Below the pieces are notes generated by a model. The model had not been told where the DNA came from and did no database searches. It saw only the letters and a list, made by a program, of their open reading frames with translations. From Ceratothoa steindachneri (Eukaryota; Arthropoda; Malacostraca; Isopoda; Cymothoidae): 64,000 bases of DNA. The stretch covers positions 173,112,040-173,176,039 of the forward strand of contig OZ018318.1 of assembly GCA_963969495.1 (NCBI GenBank). The letters are read 5' to 3'. Below are positions 11,481-23,550 of the stretch, one piece after another. Each line of letters begins with the position of its first letter. The first letter of the stretch is position 1. The position numbers and the translations under genes are program-made.

Positions 11481-14400
11481 TTATCCTTGAGCTCAGTTCC
11501 ACTCCTTAAGCATATCGAAGATACATAATATCGGCCAGCCAGACATCCACGCACTCTAAAGATAATTAATAAGTTCCCTCAACGAATAGTTATATATGGT
11601 ATATCGTCGAGAGTCTATTCTACGACAATCTGTTTACTACATATTCGACTGCATTGTCATTATGTCGCTATCTTTTCTCGGTGTGAAATTCTCCTTATAT
11701 CCTTTTACTTATTGCTTGAAATATGAATTTTATTCATTTTGTTTTTGCTCACGATGTAACTTACGTGCTATTAGTGAGCACAAACAAAATACAAATATAA
11801 AAAAATAGCCAAGCTAACCATAACAAGACTAATTGTTTTCACGAAGAAAAAAAAGAAAACAAAAAAGGCAAATCTCATCCAATTCAAGGGCCATGGAGGA
11901 AAGCCTTCTTCACGCTGCATGGAAGCATAAGACATACTCACACTAAATCGCTCAAATGGTCGTCGTTAAATCAATAAATTAAGTCTTACTTGATACCAAA
12001 ATCTCTATTCTAAACCCTATTTGTTCACAGTTAGTTCTTAAATGACGTATTTTGTCTTTTTTCATCTTGCATTGGGGTTCCGAATCGATAAGACCTACTG
12101 CTATATAAGAGTAAGTCGAAATTACCCTACAAAAAGCGATTTAAGAGACAAGTTCAATTGGAACGCGTCCTTATAGAGCTTTTTAAAATAACCAGGACCC
12201 CTAAATATTCGAAACTCGTAAGTCAAAACGGCCCCATCTGACTTCATCAAGTGGAAAAACGGTTAACCGAAAACCAAGTCAAGAATTTCGTTTTAAGGTA
12301 GCTCATCTTTCACATATTCACCAGATTCCAAGTTTTTTCTGAACTAAGTTCTCAACATTAAAACATATGATTCTCATATATGCAGATAATGAAGAAATTT
12401 CTTAGATTTCACTTCAATAGATTTAGGGATTAATTTTACTCTTTGCATAATTTTCTGTCTTTTTATCTTCCTCAGCGTCTGCCAATCAGAAAGTATTCTT
12501 TTTAGTCTAACTCTTCTTGATATGGAAATATATAAAAAAAGTTAAGTTGTTGAAAAAGAATACATATCTACGTAACCATATGCGTCTAATGCACACGGCT
12601 GACTAGCTACTAGAAATTTACAAATGCGTGTGCCCTCTTTGCCAGAACCTTAAAAAAATGGTGAAAAGGCCGACTAAGGAAGAAGTAATACGATTGTCTT
12701 AACTATTTTAAACTTTATTCGGTAAACCTAAATGAAACAATATATGATTTTATATGTATAAATGTGCGTGCTTTGCTAAAAATATAATGAACAATCAATT
12801 ATTTTTTAGAGCGGCACAAGAACTCTTATACGTAATAGAGCGGTAGGAAAGCTTAAATCTTCCAAACCGACGCTTTGCCTCCGCTTTCGAAACGCAAATT
12901 ATTATCTATTATATGCATCTAATCAATTTGATCTTAAGGAAGTGCATCAAGGACGAAAAACATAAGCTTGGATAAGAAGAGGACCGATTCAATCTGACAG
13001 CAATAAGATTCCACTGAGTCCAGCGCTCGAGTTTGACCTGTTATTCCGGAGAGTGAGCGGGTTTTCTTCTGAGTCTCATTATATATAATGGTGAAGTTTA
13101 AGGATTTGTTTCTTAAATTTTGTGTCAACTTTCAATTCCCCACTTTTAATTGTATCGATCACCCTTTTACTTGATCTTATACAATAAAAAGAAGCTCTAA
13201 ATCTTACTTGGAGTCAAAATTGTTAAGAAGAATTAGGAAATTAAAAGAAAACCAATCACCGATTTATCGCCACTAGAGGAAGAATATAAGAGAATAATCC
13301 TAAGGATTCTGTTTTTTCTTTCCCTTGTATTGAGACTGAAACAAAAATTTTGTTTAATCTAATTAATAAATTGAAAGTTTTATTCTTCTATGAATTGTAA
13401 TAAAGGGCATTTTCTGCTGATCTTCACTCATGATTAAATAGACTCATCGGATAAGATTTTTATTCTATGCGGGAGAAGGCAATTCAGCAGGAAATAAAGG
13501 AAAAATCGGGAATATTAACAAAGATTAAATTCCATAATCTAAAGATTTTTCTTGAAAGATACTTTTTTAAAGTTAGTACATATATTAAAAAGATGATTTA
13601 CGAAGCCATTGTAAAAGAGAATCCTAAGTTATTACCGCAAAAATATGGGAGAAGGATTGTTTTTCTTGCCCATGGTTCAATATTGCCTGAAAAACATAAA
13701 TTATGTCTAAAGATTATATGTAATAAAAAAACCCTTAGTTAAATATTTTGTATTTTTATGGAATGTTCTTTATGAAGTTAAGAAAATCGTGGCAGGAAAT
13801 GTAATGCGGCTATAAGAAAAATAAGTCAAATAATGTGAGGATCGACTAATTTATTGTCAAGAGAACAATTGCTAAGACTTTTTAAAGTAGAAATACAAAG
13901 TTTTTGACAAAAAATGTTTAAACAATCGTATAAGCTTAAGCTAATTATATGAAGTAATCGAAGAAATACAATGAAGGAAAATTAGATGAAAACTTTTAAT
14001 TATGAACTGTTCAAATGATACTGGAGAAAGGAACTCCTCTTCTAAATAACTTTGAAGAGACTGTTTCAAATAGCTTAGGTACAAATTTTATACAATCAGA
14101 AATATTATTTTTGTTGTTAGATACATTGCTCTTAGTGTAAATACCTCTCTTTAGGATACTTGACAATTTCTGTATTGGACCGCAAAATTTGGGTTGTCAC
14201 TTCACGATCGATTTTCCTACTAAACTCCTTCGACTAACTATTTATCAAAGAACATATGGTCTAACTAAGAACATTGTCCTGCAAGATTACAAGTAGTTTT
14301 CTCATCCCACATGCTATCTCTTGTATCTAGGTTAGAAACTTTGCTCCATGAACGTGTGGTACGCCTTCGAAATCATTTTAACGCCAAAAGTTACTTTCAA

Positions 14401-17400
14401 AAGCGACGAATGTTCTACATGACGTGTATTGCCAACTCAGAGTTACTCTTGATTTAAAATTGAGCATAAATTAGCTAAAGTTAGTTTTTATCTATAGCTG
14501 GTGCCATACCCAACCCACTTCTTTTTGGATTTGGTTAGAAACATCTTTTTGGTCTTACTCATAACAGTTAACAGATTCCTGAGGGGATTACATATTGTTT
14601 TGTTAGGAGTTATTAGCACCAACAACTTGAAAATAATTTGGTTTTAACATGAAGATTTTTAGCTGCTATTCTTTTAAGTTAGAAGTTATCACTAAAAAAA
14701 TGAGCTTAAATGTCTCCTCGAACGATTTACTTTCTTTGTTGATTGGCAAAGTTAATCACGCTTCAAATATTTTGAAATTTGACGAGAATATTCTACTCTA
14801 CATGATTCTTTTACGATTGAATTCATATTTCATTAAAAAGCTCCTTTTTCCTAGCCATTTAATATTGAAGAGAGCAGTTCTGACAATTCTTAGAACTAAG
14901 ATCTCTAGTTAGAGAATGTCATATCATCTTCATAATCTTTTCAGTGGATACATTAATCATTTTCGCTAACATTTTCTCACCTCGTTCTTATGAAATATAA
15001 GCGAACTGCTTATTTCGAAATAATACTTGTGAAAAATAATAAATGCACATCAATATTGTATGTAAGCTACGAGTACTAATCAACTGGCTTAGATATAAAA
15101 TATTTGAGCCACGGCAGTCGTTAGGACATAAAAAAGAACCTTTTTCAAATTTGACATACATACTCGTATGTATCTTTCAATTATTTTCTCTCCGACAGTT
15201 TTCTCATTGTGGAGCTTTTAGATGGTGGAAGGTGCATATGAACGGTAATTAAATGCGGAATCCGAAAGGAAATTACAAAGATTTATACATTAAATTATAC
15301 AAAGATCAATATATGTTCAATCTATGTTCTCTATAATTTATGCTTTTGTATTTTACAACATAAAATTGCAAAACCTATTAGAGATTAATTGCTAAACTAT
15401 TTCAAGAAATAATCTCAGATTATTCTCCTGAGAGCAAGTGTTTGTCCTACTTGTGAGGAGCGAGGGAATTTTGCTGATGAGATTTATAAAAATTGATCCA
15501 TTTGAATATTTATTAGTGTTTTGTGCTTTTTGAACAATATATGTTTTTTTTAAAAGAGAGTTTGACAAAATTACACAAGTTAGTCTGTTGTTTTAAACTT
15601 AAAATACTTCCTATTCAATTAACAATGGTCTGAATTTTTTAGAAAACAATAAACCAACTAAATTTTTATTCATGCTCCACTAAGCCATTTAACCACTTAA
15701 AATGTTTTAAGCTAAAAATTGGGAATAGATTATATGCTAGATCAAGTCCTAGTGGTCATCTTTATGCTTAGATGAATTGTCTAGGGAAGGCCATATGCTA
15801 TGAGTCAGCGACAAGGCAAGAAACAAGAGAGCCCTTCACTTACTCTTCTCTCATTCTAACGCGTCTATTACAAGACAAAATTAGGCTGTGGTATTTCAAA
15901 ATTAATGAACAGATGGATTAATGGTGCCACTTCATTTGTTCCTGCGAAGCTAAAATGAACACATCGGTGTTATAAACAAAAGTAGGGAAGCATTTAAAAC
16001 TTCGCACTTCTTTTTCGACTCATACATCCTTAATTTACTGATATTTAATCGAAAATAATTAACGTCTCTTATATACTCCCATTGGAAAATAATTTTGGTT
16101 ATTTAAACGTTTTCTACATCCTTTTGTTTATCTGGATTTATGCATATCTAGAAATCCAAATAGAACTAAAAGAGGTATGGTAAACAGCCTAAGATCCTTG
16201 CGTTAAATTGAAACTTCTCTTCTATGTAATTAAAATTTATGTCTCCTATCTTTCACCATATCTTGTATAGTTAATTAACTCCATAGTGGAATAAAAAGGA
16301 TAAATAAAATTTATTTAAAAAAAGGAAATGCGATTTAACGACCCGTAACTTTTGATATTATATTAATTTCCTTTATTTCCGAAGGTATCTAGAGGTAATT
16401 TATGAATCAGAAACGACTCTTATATAAAGGCTTGTTAATAACCATCATAAAATCTAATGGCCACATAGAATTCTCCGTCCAAATTTATAGAGTGATCATA
16501 AATAAAACTTCCGTTAAAAACTTGGTTTTTCCTTTGTGATATATCCGAAAATTTTCACCTCCCTACCTCGGATTTATAATCATACCTTAATTTATTTATG
16601 CTTATTGTGTGTATAGTTTTTATATACATTTTATAAAAACTATCACTATCATTCTATTAGGGGTTGACAAAGCTCGTTACTCTTTTCCTTGTTATTTATT
16701 TCCTTTATATACTCCGTCGTTGCGTTACAATTTTTATTATTTCTTAAATAAAAATATTTGCTTAAACGTCCCCGCCTCAGTGCCATTAAATTTCTCATTG
16801 TAAGAAAGATGAATTGTTAAGATGCGAAAAACAATTGGAGAATCTCCACCGGATACTGTTTGGAAAGCCATATCACATTGAGAATGTTGAAGTTAGCTGA
16901 AGGAAAATATTTGCTCTAGACCAAAATAGTACTAAACTCCTAATTTACGACACATTCTTTTGCGTCTATTGCGGCTGGGATAAGCGCATTTCCACATATG
17001 TTTGCCCCGGCACAGCCGTTTGTTCTTTTCCATTAACCTTTCCTTTTCTCTAGTACATCTGATGCACTAGGAATATTCTTGAATTGCATCCTGTAGAATA
17101 TCATCAATTTTTAAAGTCACAGCCTAGTACGATTTTCGTACGCGCGCAAATATCGCTCCGTTATCACGTCGCATTCAAATACTGAGCAAATGTGATATCT
17201 TCTTCTCTCACTCAAATACCGGTGCCTTAATTGGGCCTTGTGTTAACTGCTAAATCAGATAAAATTTAGTCTAAATTTCAGATATATATTATTATAGTTC
17301 CTCGAAAATTCCCTAAGCAGGAAACATAAGATGTCAACTTAGAAAGAATACTTTAAAAATTATTTATTGTTTCATTAAGCAATTGATATGATGGAGCAAA

Positions 17401-18099
17401 ATAATTTAAGTATTAAATAAAAATAAGTAAAAATAATAAGAAATCAATGGAACAAAAAAAAAAGTAAATTATATTCAAAACATCACATGTTAAAAGGAGA
17501 AACAAACGAGCCATTCCAACATTAAAGAAAAAGATAAATTCTAGATCAAGATGATGCATTTTTACTATTAGTCCTTAAAATAAGATAAATTTAAAGCCAG
17601 TAAAACAAAATGAGATACAATATACATGCAGGCTAATTTTAGAAGATCAAAATGTTATAGTTAGAAGATGAAAATAAAAACTCATTTACTTGAACCAAGG
17701 AAAAGAACCGAATGATTCCAGAAGTAAATATTTGAATATATGTAAGCTTGGCTAATGTTTCACCTAATGAATAACCAAACAATCATTCCACTTTACTACA
17801 TAGAAATTCCACCATTAAGTTTGAAAATCATCGTGCTTATGACATATGCACTGACTGAAGTATTTTAACAAAGAGGTGTCTAATCTTAGATAATTTTTCA
17901 AATTTAACTTCTCGCCAGCCACATTGCTTGAAAAATTATTAATTCATTTTGTAACTCAGATATATGCTATTTCAGTTGTAAAATTTGATGATTAAATACA
18001 TGAAATGTAAAATAAGATAACATAAATAGGATGATTTAATAATAATTTGATTTCTGACTTCATGCAACTATTATAAAAGGTTTATTGACATACAAACTT
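11481..18099. other. Long gene-free AT-rich stretch
   Basis: Open frames of 60-91 codons occur (for example 13467-13742 + and 14649-14912 +), all Lys/Ile/Leu/Phe-rich as expected from AT-rich DNA, without domains, start context or splice partners I can argue for. No repeat structure or RNA gene was noticed. Confidence 0.5.
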
Positions 18100-18960
18100 T
18101 TATTTGTAAAGTAAGCATTCTGGAAAACAAGCACCCCAAAGTGGTCTCTCATCATGTTTTAGTGTATATCCCTTGGTATGTATGTTCAAAGTTGAGTTAA
18201 CTTTATGAAAGCGCTCCCCCTTTCTCCTTTGAGTATGTTCCCATATTCTTCTTGAGCTTTTTAAGATGGGTGTAAGGGATGTGCACCTTCTGGAATTCCC
18301 TTCAGGCCATTTGGCTATAGCTTTTGACAAATTCCATAATCAGTTCCATATAATTGTCAGCATTGCGGTTGCCCAAAAGCCGTGAAAGACTGAAAAAACT
18401 CTTCGAGGGTTTATTTTTCTTTTTAGAGAGCTTTTAGGGAATTCTGAACACTATAATTTTCCCTCTTTGTGGTCTAATAAAGACCATGAACTTCAACTAA
18501 GAGAGTTTGAGAATGAAATTTAGAAGTTACTTTAACGCGTCAGAGTCTTTGTTAATAGCCCTAACAAAATACTTCATGAGACCTAGTTTTAAGTGCAATG
18601 GATGAATAACATCTTTTGAAAGACTATCACTTGTTCATACTTGATATTATCCCCTCTAACAGAGAACTCAGGCTTTTATGGCAAGTGATTCTTGAGGTAA
18701 TGTGCTGTGTTATCCCTACTGTCCCAAACACAGGGATAACATGGAAACTTGATAAAACCTCTCTGGAGTCGAATAAAAAATGCTACCATTTTGAAGTATT
18801 TACTCACAGTCCAGTCATACTCTTTATGATCCAGGGCTGTTTTTTGACAAGTTATGGAGCATTCTGGAAACTTCATAAGGTTTTACTAAATTCGCGAAAT
18901 TTGTCATTAAATCTAGTGTTTTTGAAGTTGTTTTTTTAAAAACAAATAACAATCTACAAT
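18100..18960 (-). pseudogene. WDSR-family protein, decayed copy
   Basis: Reading right to left, the fragment YDWTVSKYFKMVAFFIRLQ leads into GFIKFPCYPCVWDSRDNTAH (both within 18876-18676). PLHLKLGLMKYFVRAINKDS follows at about 18600-18540, then a GERFHK segment at about 18220. These correspond in order and spacing to the blocks GGYTKYPCFLCLWDSRADDQ, PIHIKLGLIKNFVNAQ and GERFHQD of the copy at 21.3-23.0 kb. About 550 bp separate the WDSR and GERFH blocks in both. Stops and frameshifts lie between blocks, so it is not expressed as a protein. It is about as diverged from the 21-kb copy as typical family members are, suggesting independent insertions rather than a recent duplication. Confidence 0.75.
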
Positions 18961-21314
18961 GTTCTAATATTGTTTTTAAAATAAGATTAACAATTTTATA
19001 CTATGCTTTGAAAAAATGTTTTTTCTCATTAATAATACCCAGGGTTAGTTTTCAAATTGGCAAATATTAAAATTAATTACCTGACCTACAAAGGAAAAAT
19101 TTGGATATCAAACTAGATTTTTTTGTTTAGTTTAGTTACAAACAACTGGGATAATTAATCTTTATTTTGAGCAGGAAAAAAGTGAAATTATGCTTCATTG
19201 TTTAATCAAACTAGGCTGAAGACCTTCTTGATAAAAGTACAGTAAATTTAATCAACTTCTTTGTTCTCTTTTTTGATTTCTCAAGAGAAATTATCGTTTT
19301 ATGAACTAAGTTATCATTTATTCATGCCATTTTATCATTCATTTTTCACTGCCCACGTAAATAAATGTCTTATATCCTCCCTTCTTATTCACTACTCGAT
19401 CAAACATAAATTGAACAAATAAAGCAATATAAAATGACATTTCTTAAAGAATGGTCAGTTTATTTATTTAATGAGCTAAGTTCTGTACCCGGATCATTTA
19501 TCTGTGTTGGGCTAGTACCCCTTCCAATGTGCCCTTGGAAAATTACATGTCAATCCTTCTTTCCAGGGTTCCTCGGAAGAAGATTAGTGCCAAGATTTTG
19601 ACCCCTCAGAGCAAGAAATTCTAATTTTTCTTCGAAGGGTCTCCCTGAATCCTGCAAAGAGGAATTCCTTGGATCTGCTACTGCCCCGTAACCCCTTTGA
19701 ACCGCTTTAGTATTTCGCACCAAGTGATTAGGAATGGGTTTGTGCCTCCAGTGAAACGGTGTTCGAACCACGAAAACAACGGACATCTTCTAAACAAACG
19801 ATTCGACCTGATGTATTAGTGTGTAAAGGAAGCTGCAGATGTGCACTCTATGTATGAAGTGACTCTTTAGGGGAGGGGATGCCTCAGTGAAGGCATCCCT
19901 TTCTGCCAAAAGCTCGAATCTCGTTATCGCTCCGAAGTTTCTTTATCATCTTTTTTAGGTTTACATTCTTTATCACCTTTTCGCTTTATATAGTGTATGG
20001 AAGGAAAATTCTTCTAAAACAAATCCAATCAAGTAATGTTCTTCTCCTTTAACAATTTTCTTATTTCTCTGCGCAAAACCCTCTGCTTATTTGCATTTAT
20101 GCCTACCGAATAATCAGTTCATTAAAATTACTCTTTTTCCCAAGATTTATTTAAAAATTATTAAACTTTCCAAAATAAGAGCAGACTCGTTGGAAAGAGA
20201 GCCCTGAAGGACGAACTAATTAGGGAATGCTGATTATTAAGCATGAAGCCATTTGTATATATTTTTAGAATAGAATATTTTTATTAATTCTTATGTTTCA
20301 GGACGAAATATTTTGTGCTGAGATTTCAGATGCATTTTTCATAACTTTTAATTAGCAAACTTTTCGCCTTAAATAAAGTTATATATTAGTTTTGACGTGC
20401 TTATAGGAGGTGGAATAAAAATATGTACCGGTTGGAAAAGCATATTAAAAGCCGAAGGTTTTTTTTTAATTTTCATTAGTTACTCTTTCTTCAAATAAGT
20501 TTCTTAAAATCGCTTTTGGAATTTTCTCGTTTTTTCACAACATTTTCCCTAACTTCACTTAATGGATTTTGTAATTCGCCTTCCCTTATAATTAACGCGT
20601 TTATTTCTATGACCATAGCCTAATATGTAATCAGAAAAATGTTGTACAAACGTGGAATGTGAAGGCCAACGGTAACAAAAAGCAACGTCAGAATCTTATT
20701 TTCTGAGGGGAAGATCGGAGTAAAAATTACATTTGATCCCTTCGTATATTTATCAAACTTTGTATTTATCGAAAATAACGAGGTGTGTTTTGAGATGAAA
20801 TATAATGATAATAAAGTTAAAATGAATAAAGATAGATATTTTTTTACATACTATTAGATATTTCGCACTTCTATAATTCATGTTATAACGCGAAAATTAC
20901 ATGAAATGTCATGAACTATTTTACATCTTAATAATATAATTAATCCAGTGAATCGAGATCACATTCTTGAGTTAAAAAAAATTACGCTAATTTGTAACCG
21001 ACAGAAAGTTCTTAGCTGCATTTATTGTTTTTAGTAATAATTGCTATTAAATAACAATTATGTCCTACTCTTTAAAATGATAAAGTCAACAAGTTAATAA
21101 GTTTTCAGAAAAGCAGGGCAAAGGATTGATAATTATAAAATTCTGGCTATCGAATCAAAAAGATAACTACCCAAAATAATTTTTATTGCAGCATATTTTT
21201 CCCAAATGACGCTATCATTCAAGCGTATATGGGCTTTGTTTTTGCCAGAGCTGGTCATGGGTTACCTTAAATAACTAATTATTCTTCCTCTTTTCAGGTC
21301 TAGTTGTGCATTAC
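18961..21314. other. No supported gene; small GC-richer island with hairpin
   Basis: A GC-richer island at about 19470-19900 holds a 78-codon minus frame (19786-19550) that I do not recognise and a 9-bp hairpin (GGGATGCCT/AGGCATCCC, 19876-19899, 6-nt loop). The rest is AT-rich with nothing identifiable. Confidence 0.5.
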
Positions 21315-23010
21315 GATGAATCGGAAGTGTAAGAGCCATCCTAACAAATTTTGTTTCATCTGCGGACACGTGGTTCTTTCAGACCGTCGAGCTAAAATCA
21401 CGGATTTTGTATAAGAAGGTTTATTACGCTTATTTTGGAGTCAAACTAAGGGACCAGGATAAGGCATTTGATCCCCGTATCTGCTGAAAAATATGTGTGG
21501 AGAACTTACAGGATTGGAGGAATAGGAAGAGAAAGAGTAAGCCATTGGGGGGGCCCAATGGTGTGGAGGGAAGGGAAAGATCACGTTACTGACTGCTACT
21601 TCTGCATGACAAATTTGAAAGGCATCAATCGCAAGAACAAGCACCATGTTTAACACTCTGATGTTCCTTCTGCCATAAAGCTAATCCCCCATGGACCAGA
21701 TGTTCCTGTTCCTGAGCCGGATGTTATCATGGAATCTGGATCTGATTCCGAATCTACTGACATGACTGATACAAGTAAGTGGGATGCATACGAGCAAGAA
21801 GAGGACGACCGATCGGTGCCATTGACCCAAGCCGAACTTAACGACTTGACACGAGGCCTAAACCTATCTAAGGAGTCTGCCCAGCTGCTGGATTCTCGTC
21901 TTCGAGAGAAACATCTACTTGCCCCAGGAACAACGTTCTATTAGTATCGGGAACGTGAGAGCGAATTAAAAAAATTCTTAATGTTCGATGAAGCGTCTTC
22001 ACTGATCTACTGTAACAATATTGCTGAACTGATGAAATTAATACGTATGAAGTATGTTGCCATGGAATGGAGACTTTTTATTGACTCGTCTAACAGGTCT
22101 CAAGGCAGTTCTTCTGAATAACGGAAATAAGGTTTCACCAATCCCTGTTGGACACTCGGCTGAAATGAAAGAATTCCACAACAGAATGGAACGTCTTTTG
22201 TCTGTTCTCAATTACCAGGAAAATGAATTGTTAATTTGTGGAGATCTTAAAGTTGTTGGAGTCATTCTAGAACTTCAAGGTGGGTACACAAAGTATCCAT
22301 GCTTTTTGTGCTTGTGGGATAGTCGGGCTGACGACCAGCATTATGTCAGACAAGAGTGGCCATCAATACAAGGATTAGAACCCGGGTCACACAATGTTCT
22401 GTCCCACCCTCTGGTTGAACCGAGCAAGGTGTTCATTCCGCCCATACACATCAAACTCGGCCTAATCAAGAACTTTGTTAATGCACAGGACAGGGAAGGT
22501 GAAGGATTTGCCTTCTTCCACCACAAGCTCAAATGAATCAGTACGGAGAAGCTTAAAGTAGGTATATTTGATGGTCCTCAGATAAGAGAACTCATAAAAG
22601 ACTATTTTTGATAATTCATTAAATCCTACTGAACTCTCTGCCTGGCTGTCTCTTAAGTTAGTCATTGCAAACTTTCTTGGTAACCACAGAAGTCCTCAGT
22701 ACCAGAAGATGGTTGATGACTTAATGGAGAAATTACGCAAACTTGGTGCGCGTATGTCTGAAAATGAACTTTCTTCGGTCCCATCTGGACTATTTTCCAG
22801 AAAATTGCGGAGACTTCAGTGAAGAACAGGGTGAGCGCTTTCACCAAGACATCTGTGTCATGGGGGAACGCTATCAAGGCCAATGGGATGTGAACTTTCT
22901 AGTTGACTACTGTTGTTGCCTTAAGAGGGATGTGGTGTCTACTAAGCACAATTGGAGGTCACTGAAGAGACCATTTATCCATGAGTATCTTATTTTGTGC
23001 ATTGTACTAT
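21315..23010 (+). pseudogene. WDSR-family protein, best-preserved copy (broken)
   Basis: Blocks in order: an N-terminal CxxC start (FCFICGHVVLSDRRAKITDF, about 21343-21410); GGPMVW and DHVTDCYFCMTNLKG (about 21550-21625); an acidic linker with LTQAELNDLTRGLNLSKESA (21729-21944); EWRLFIDSS (about 22063-22092); then an intact 160-codon frame (22054-22536) with LLICGDLKVVGVIL, PCFLCLWDSRADDQHY and IPPIHIKLGLIKNFVNA. The C-terminal part is in another frame: SHLDYFPENCGDFSEEQGER, FHQDICVMGERYQGQW and VDYCCCLKRD (22743-22985). A stop after APGTTFY, a frameshift near 22095 and several lesions at 22537-22740 inactivate it. CxxC pairs suggest zinc binding. I infer an RNase-H-like fold from the D-containing strands FIDSS and CGDLKV plus the late GERFHQD; function is unproven. 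No introns are evident, consistent with a mobile or retrocopied origin. Confidence 0.85.
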
Positions 23011-23326
23011 TCATGCTATCTATTAAAAATATTTTGTAAACCTTCTGGGAGGAAATCGGACCAATATTTGCTATTATGTGTTTCATTCCCAACAAATAAT
23101 TTGAAATATAGGAATTCTTAGTATGTGCTCATATTTCAAAAACCTGAGTTGATTCGGTAAAATGAGCATGATTTAAATATTCTGGGTCTTGTAAATGAGA
23201 AAAAAACATTCGCAAATGATATATTTTATTCCGAGGCCATTACGACCGTGGTCGGTCATATTCAGGCAATGGACAGAAATGCAATCACTTAAAGAATGCT
23301 ACAATATATATACTTTTTTACTTAAA

Positions 23327-23550
23327 CATAAGGGATACAAAATTGACCAATCACAGTTTATGAAATTTTAAGGACAAACTAAATTTCAAAACATAGGCAC
23401 TGCTTTTTTTTCTATTTGACCATAAGGGATACAAAATTGGCTAATCACAGTTAAGGAATTTTTGTACAGAAAAACGCACGTTTTAATCATTGGTGCCTCA
23501 GAATAATTGACTTTTCCAGACGTAAGCGCTACAAAATGACGAAACACATT
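23327..23550. repeat. Degenerate ~94-bp direct repeats
   Basis: CATAAGGGATACAAAATTG followed by (A)CCAATCACAGTT occurs at 23327 and 23421 (94-bp period). A weaker third unit (CGTAAGCGCTACAAAATGACG) is at about 23521. Confidence 0.55.

Noticed and set aside
13467..13742. 91-codon frame as a host gene.
   Set aside because: Lys/Ile-rich composition expected from AT-rich DNA, no domain and no neighbouring exons or signals.
19550..19786. 78-codon minus frame in a GC-richer island as an exon.
   Set aside because: No recognisable motif; island is small and no splice-site pair or flanking exon could be argued.
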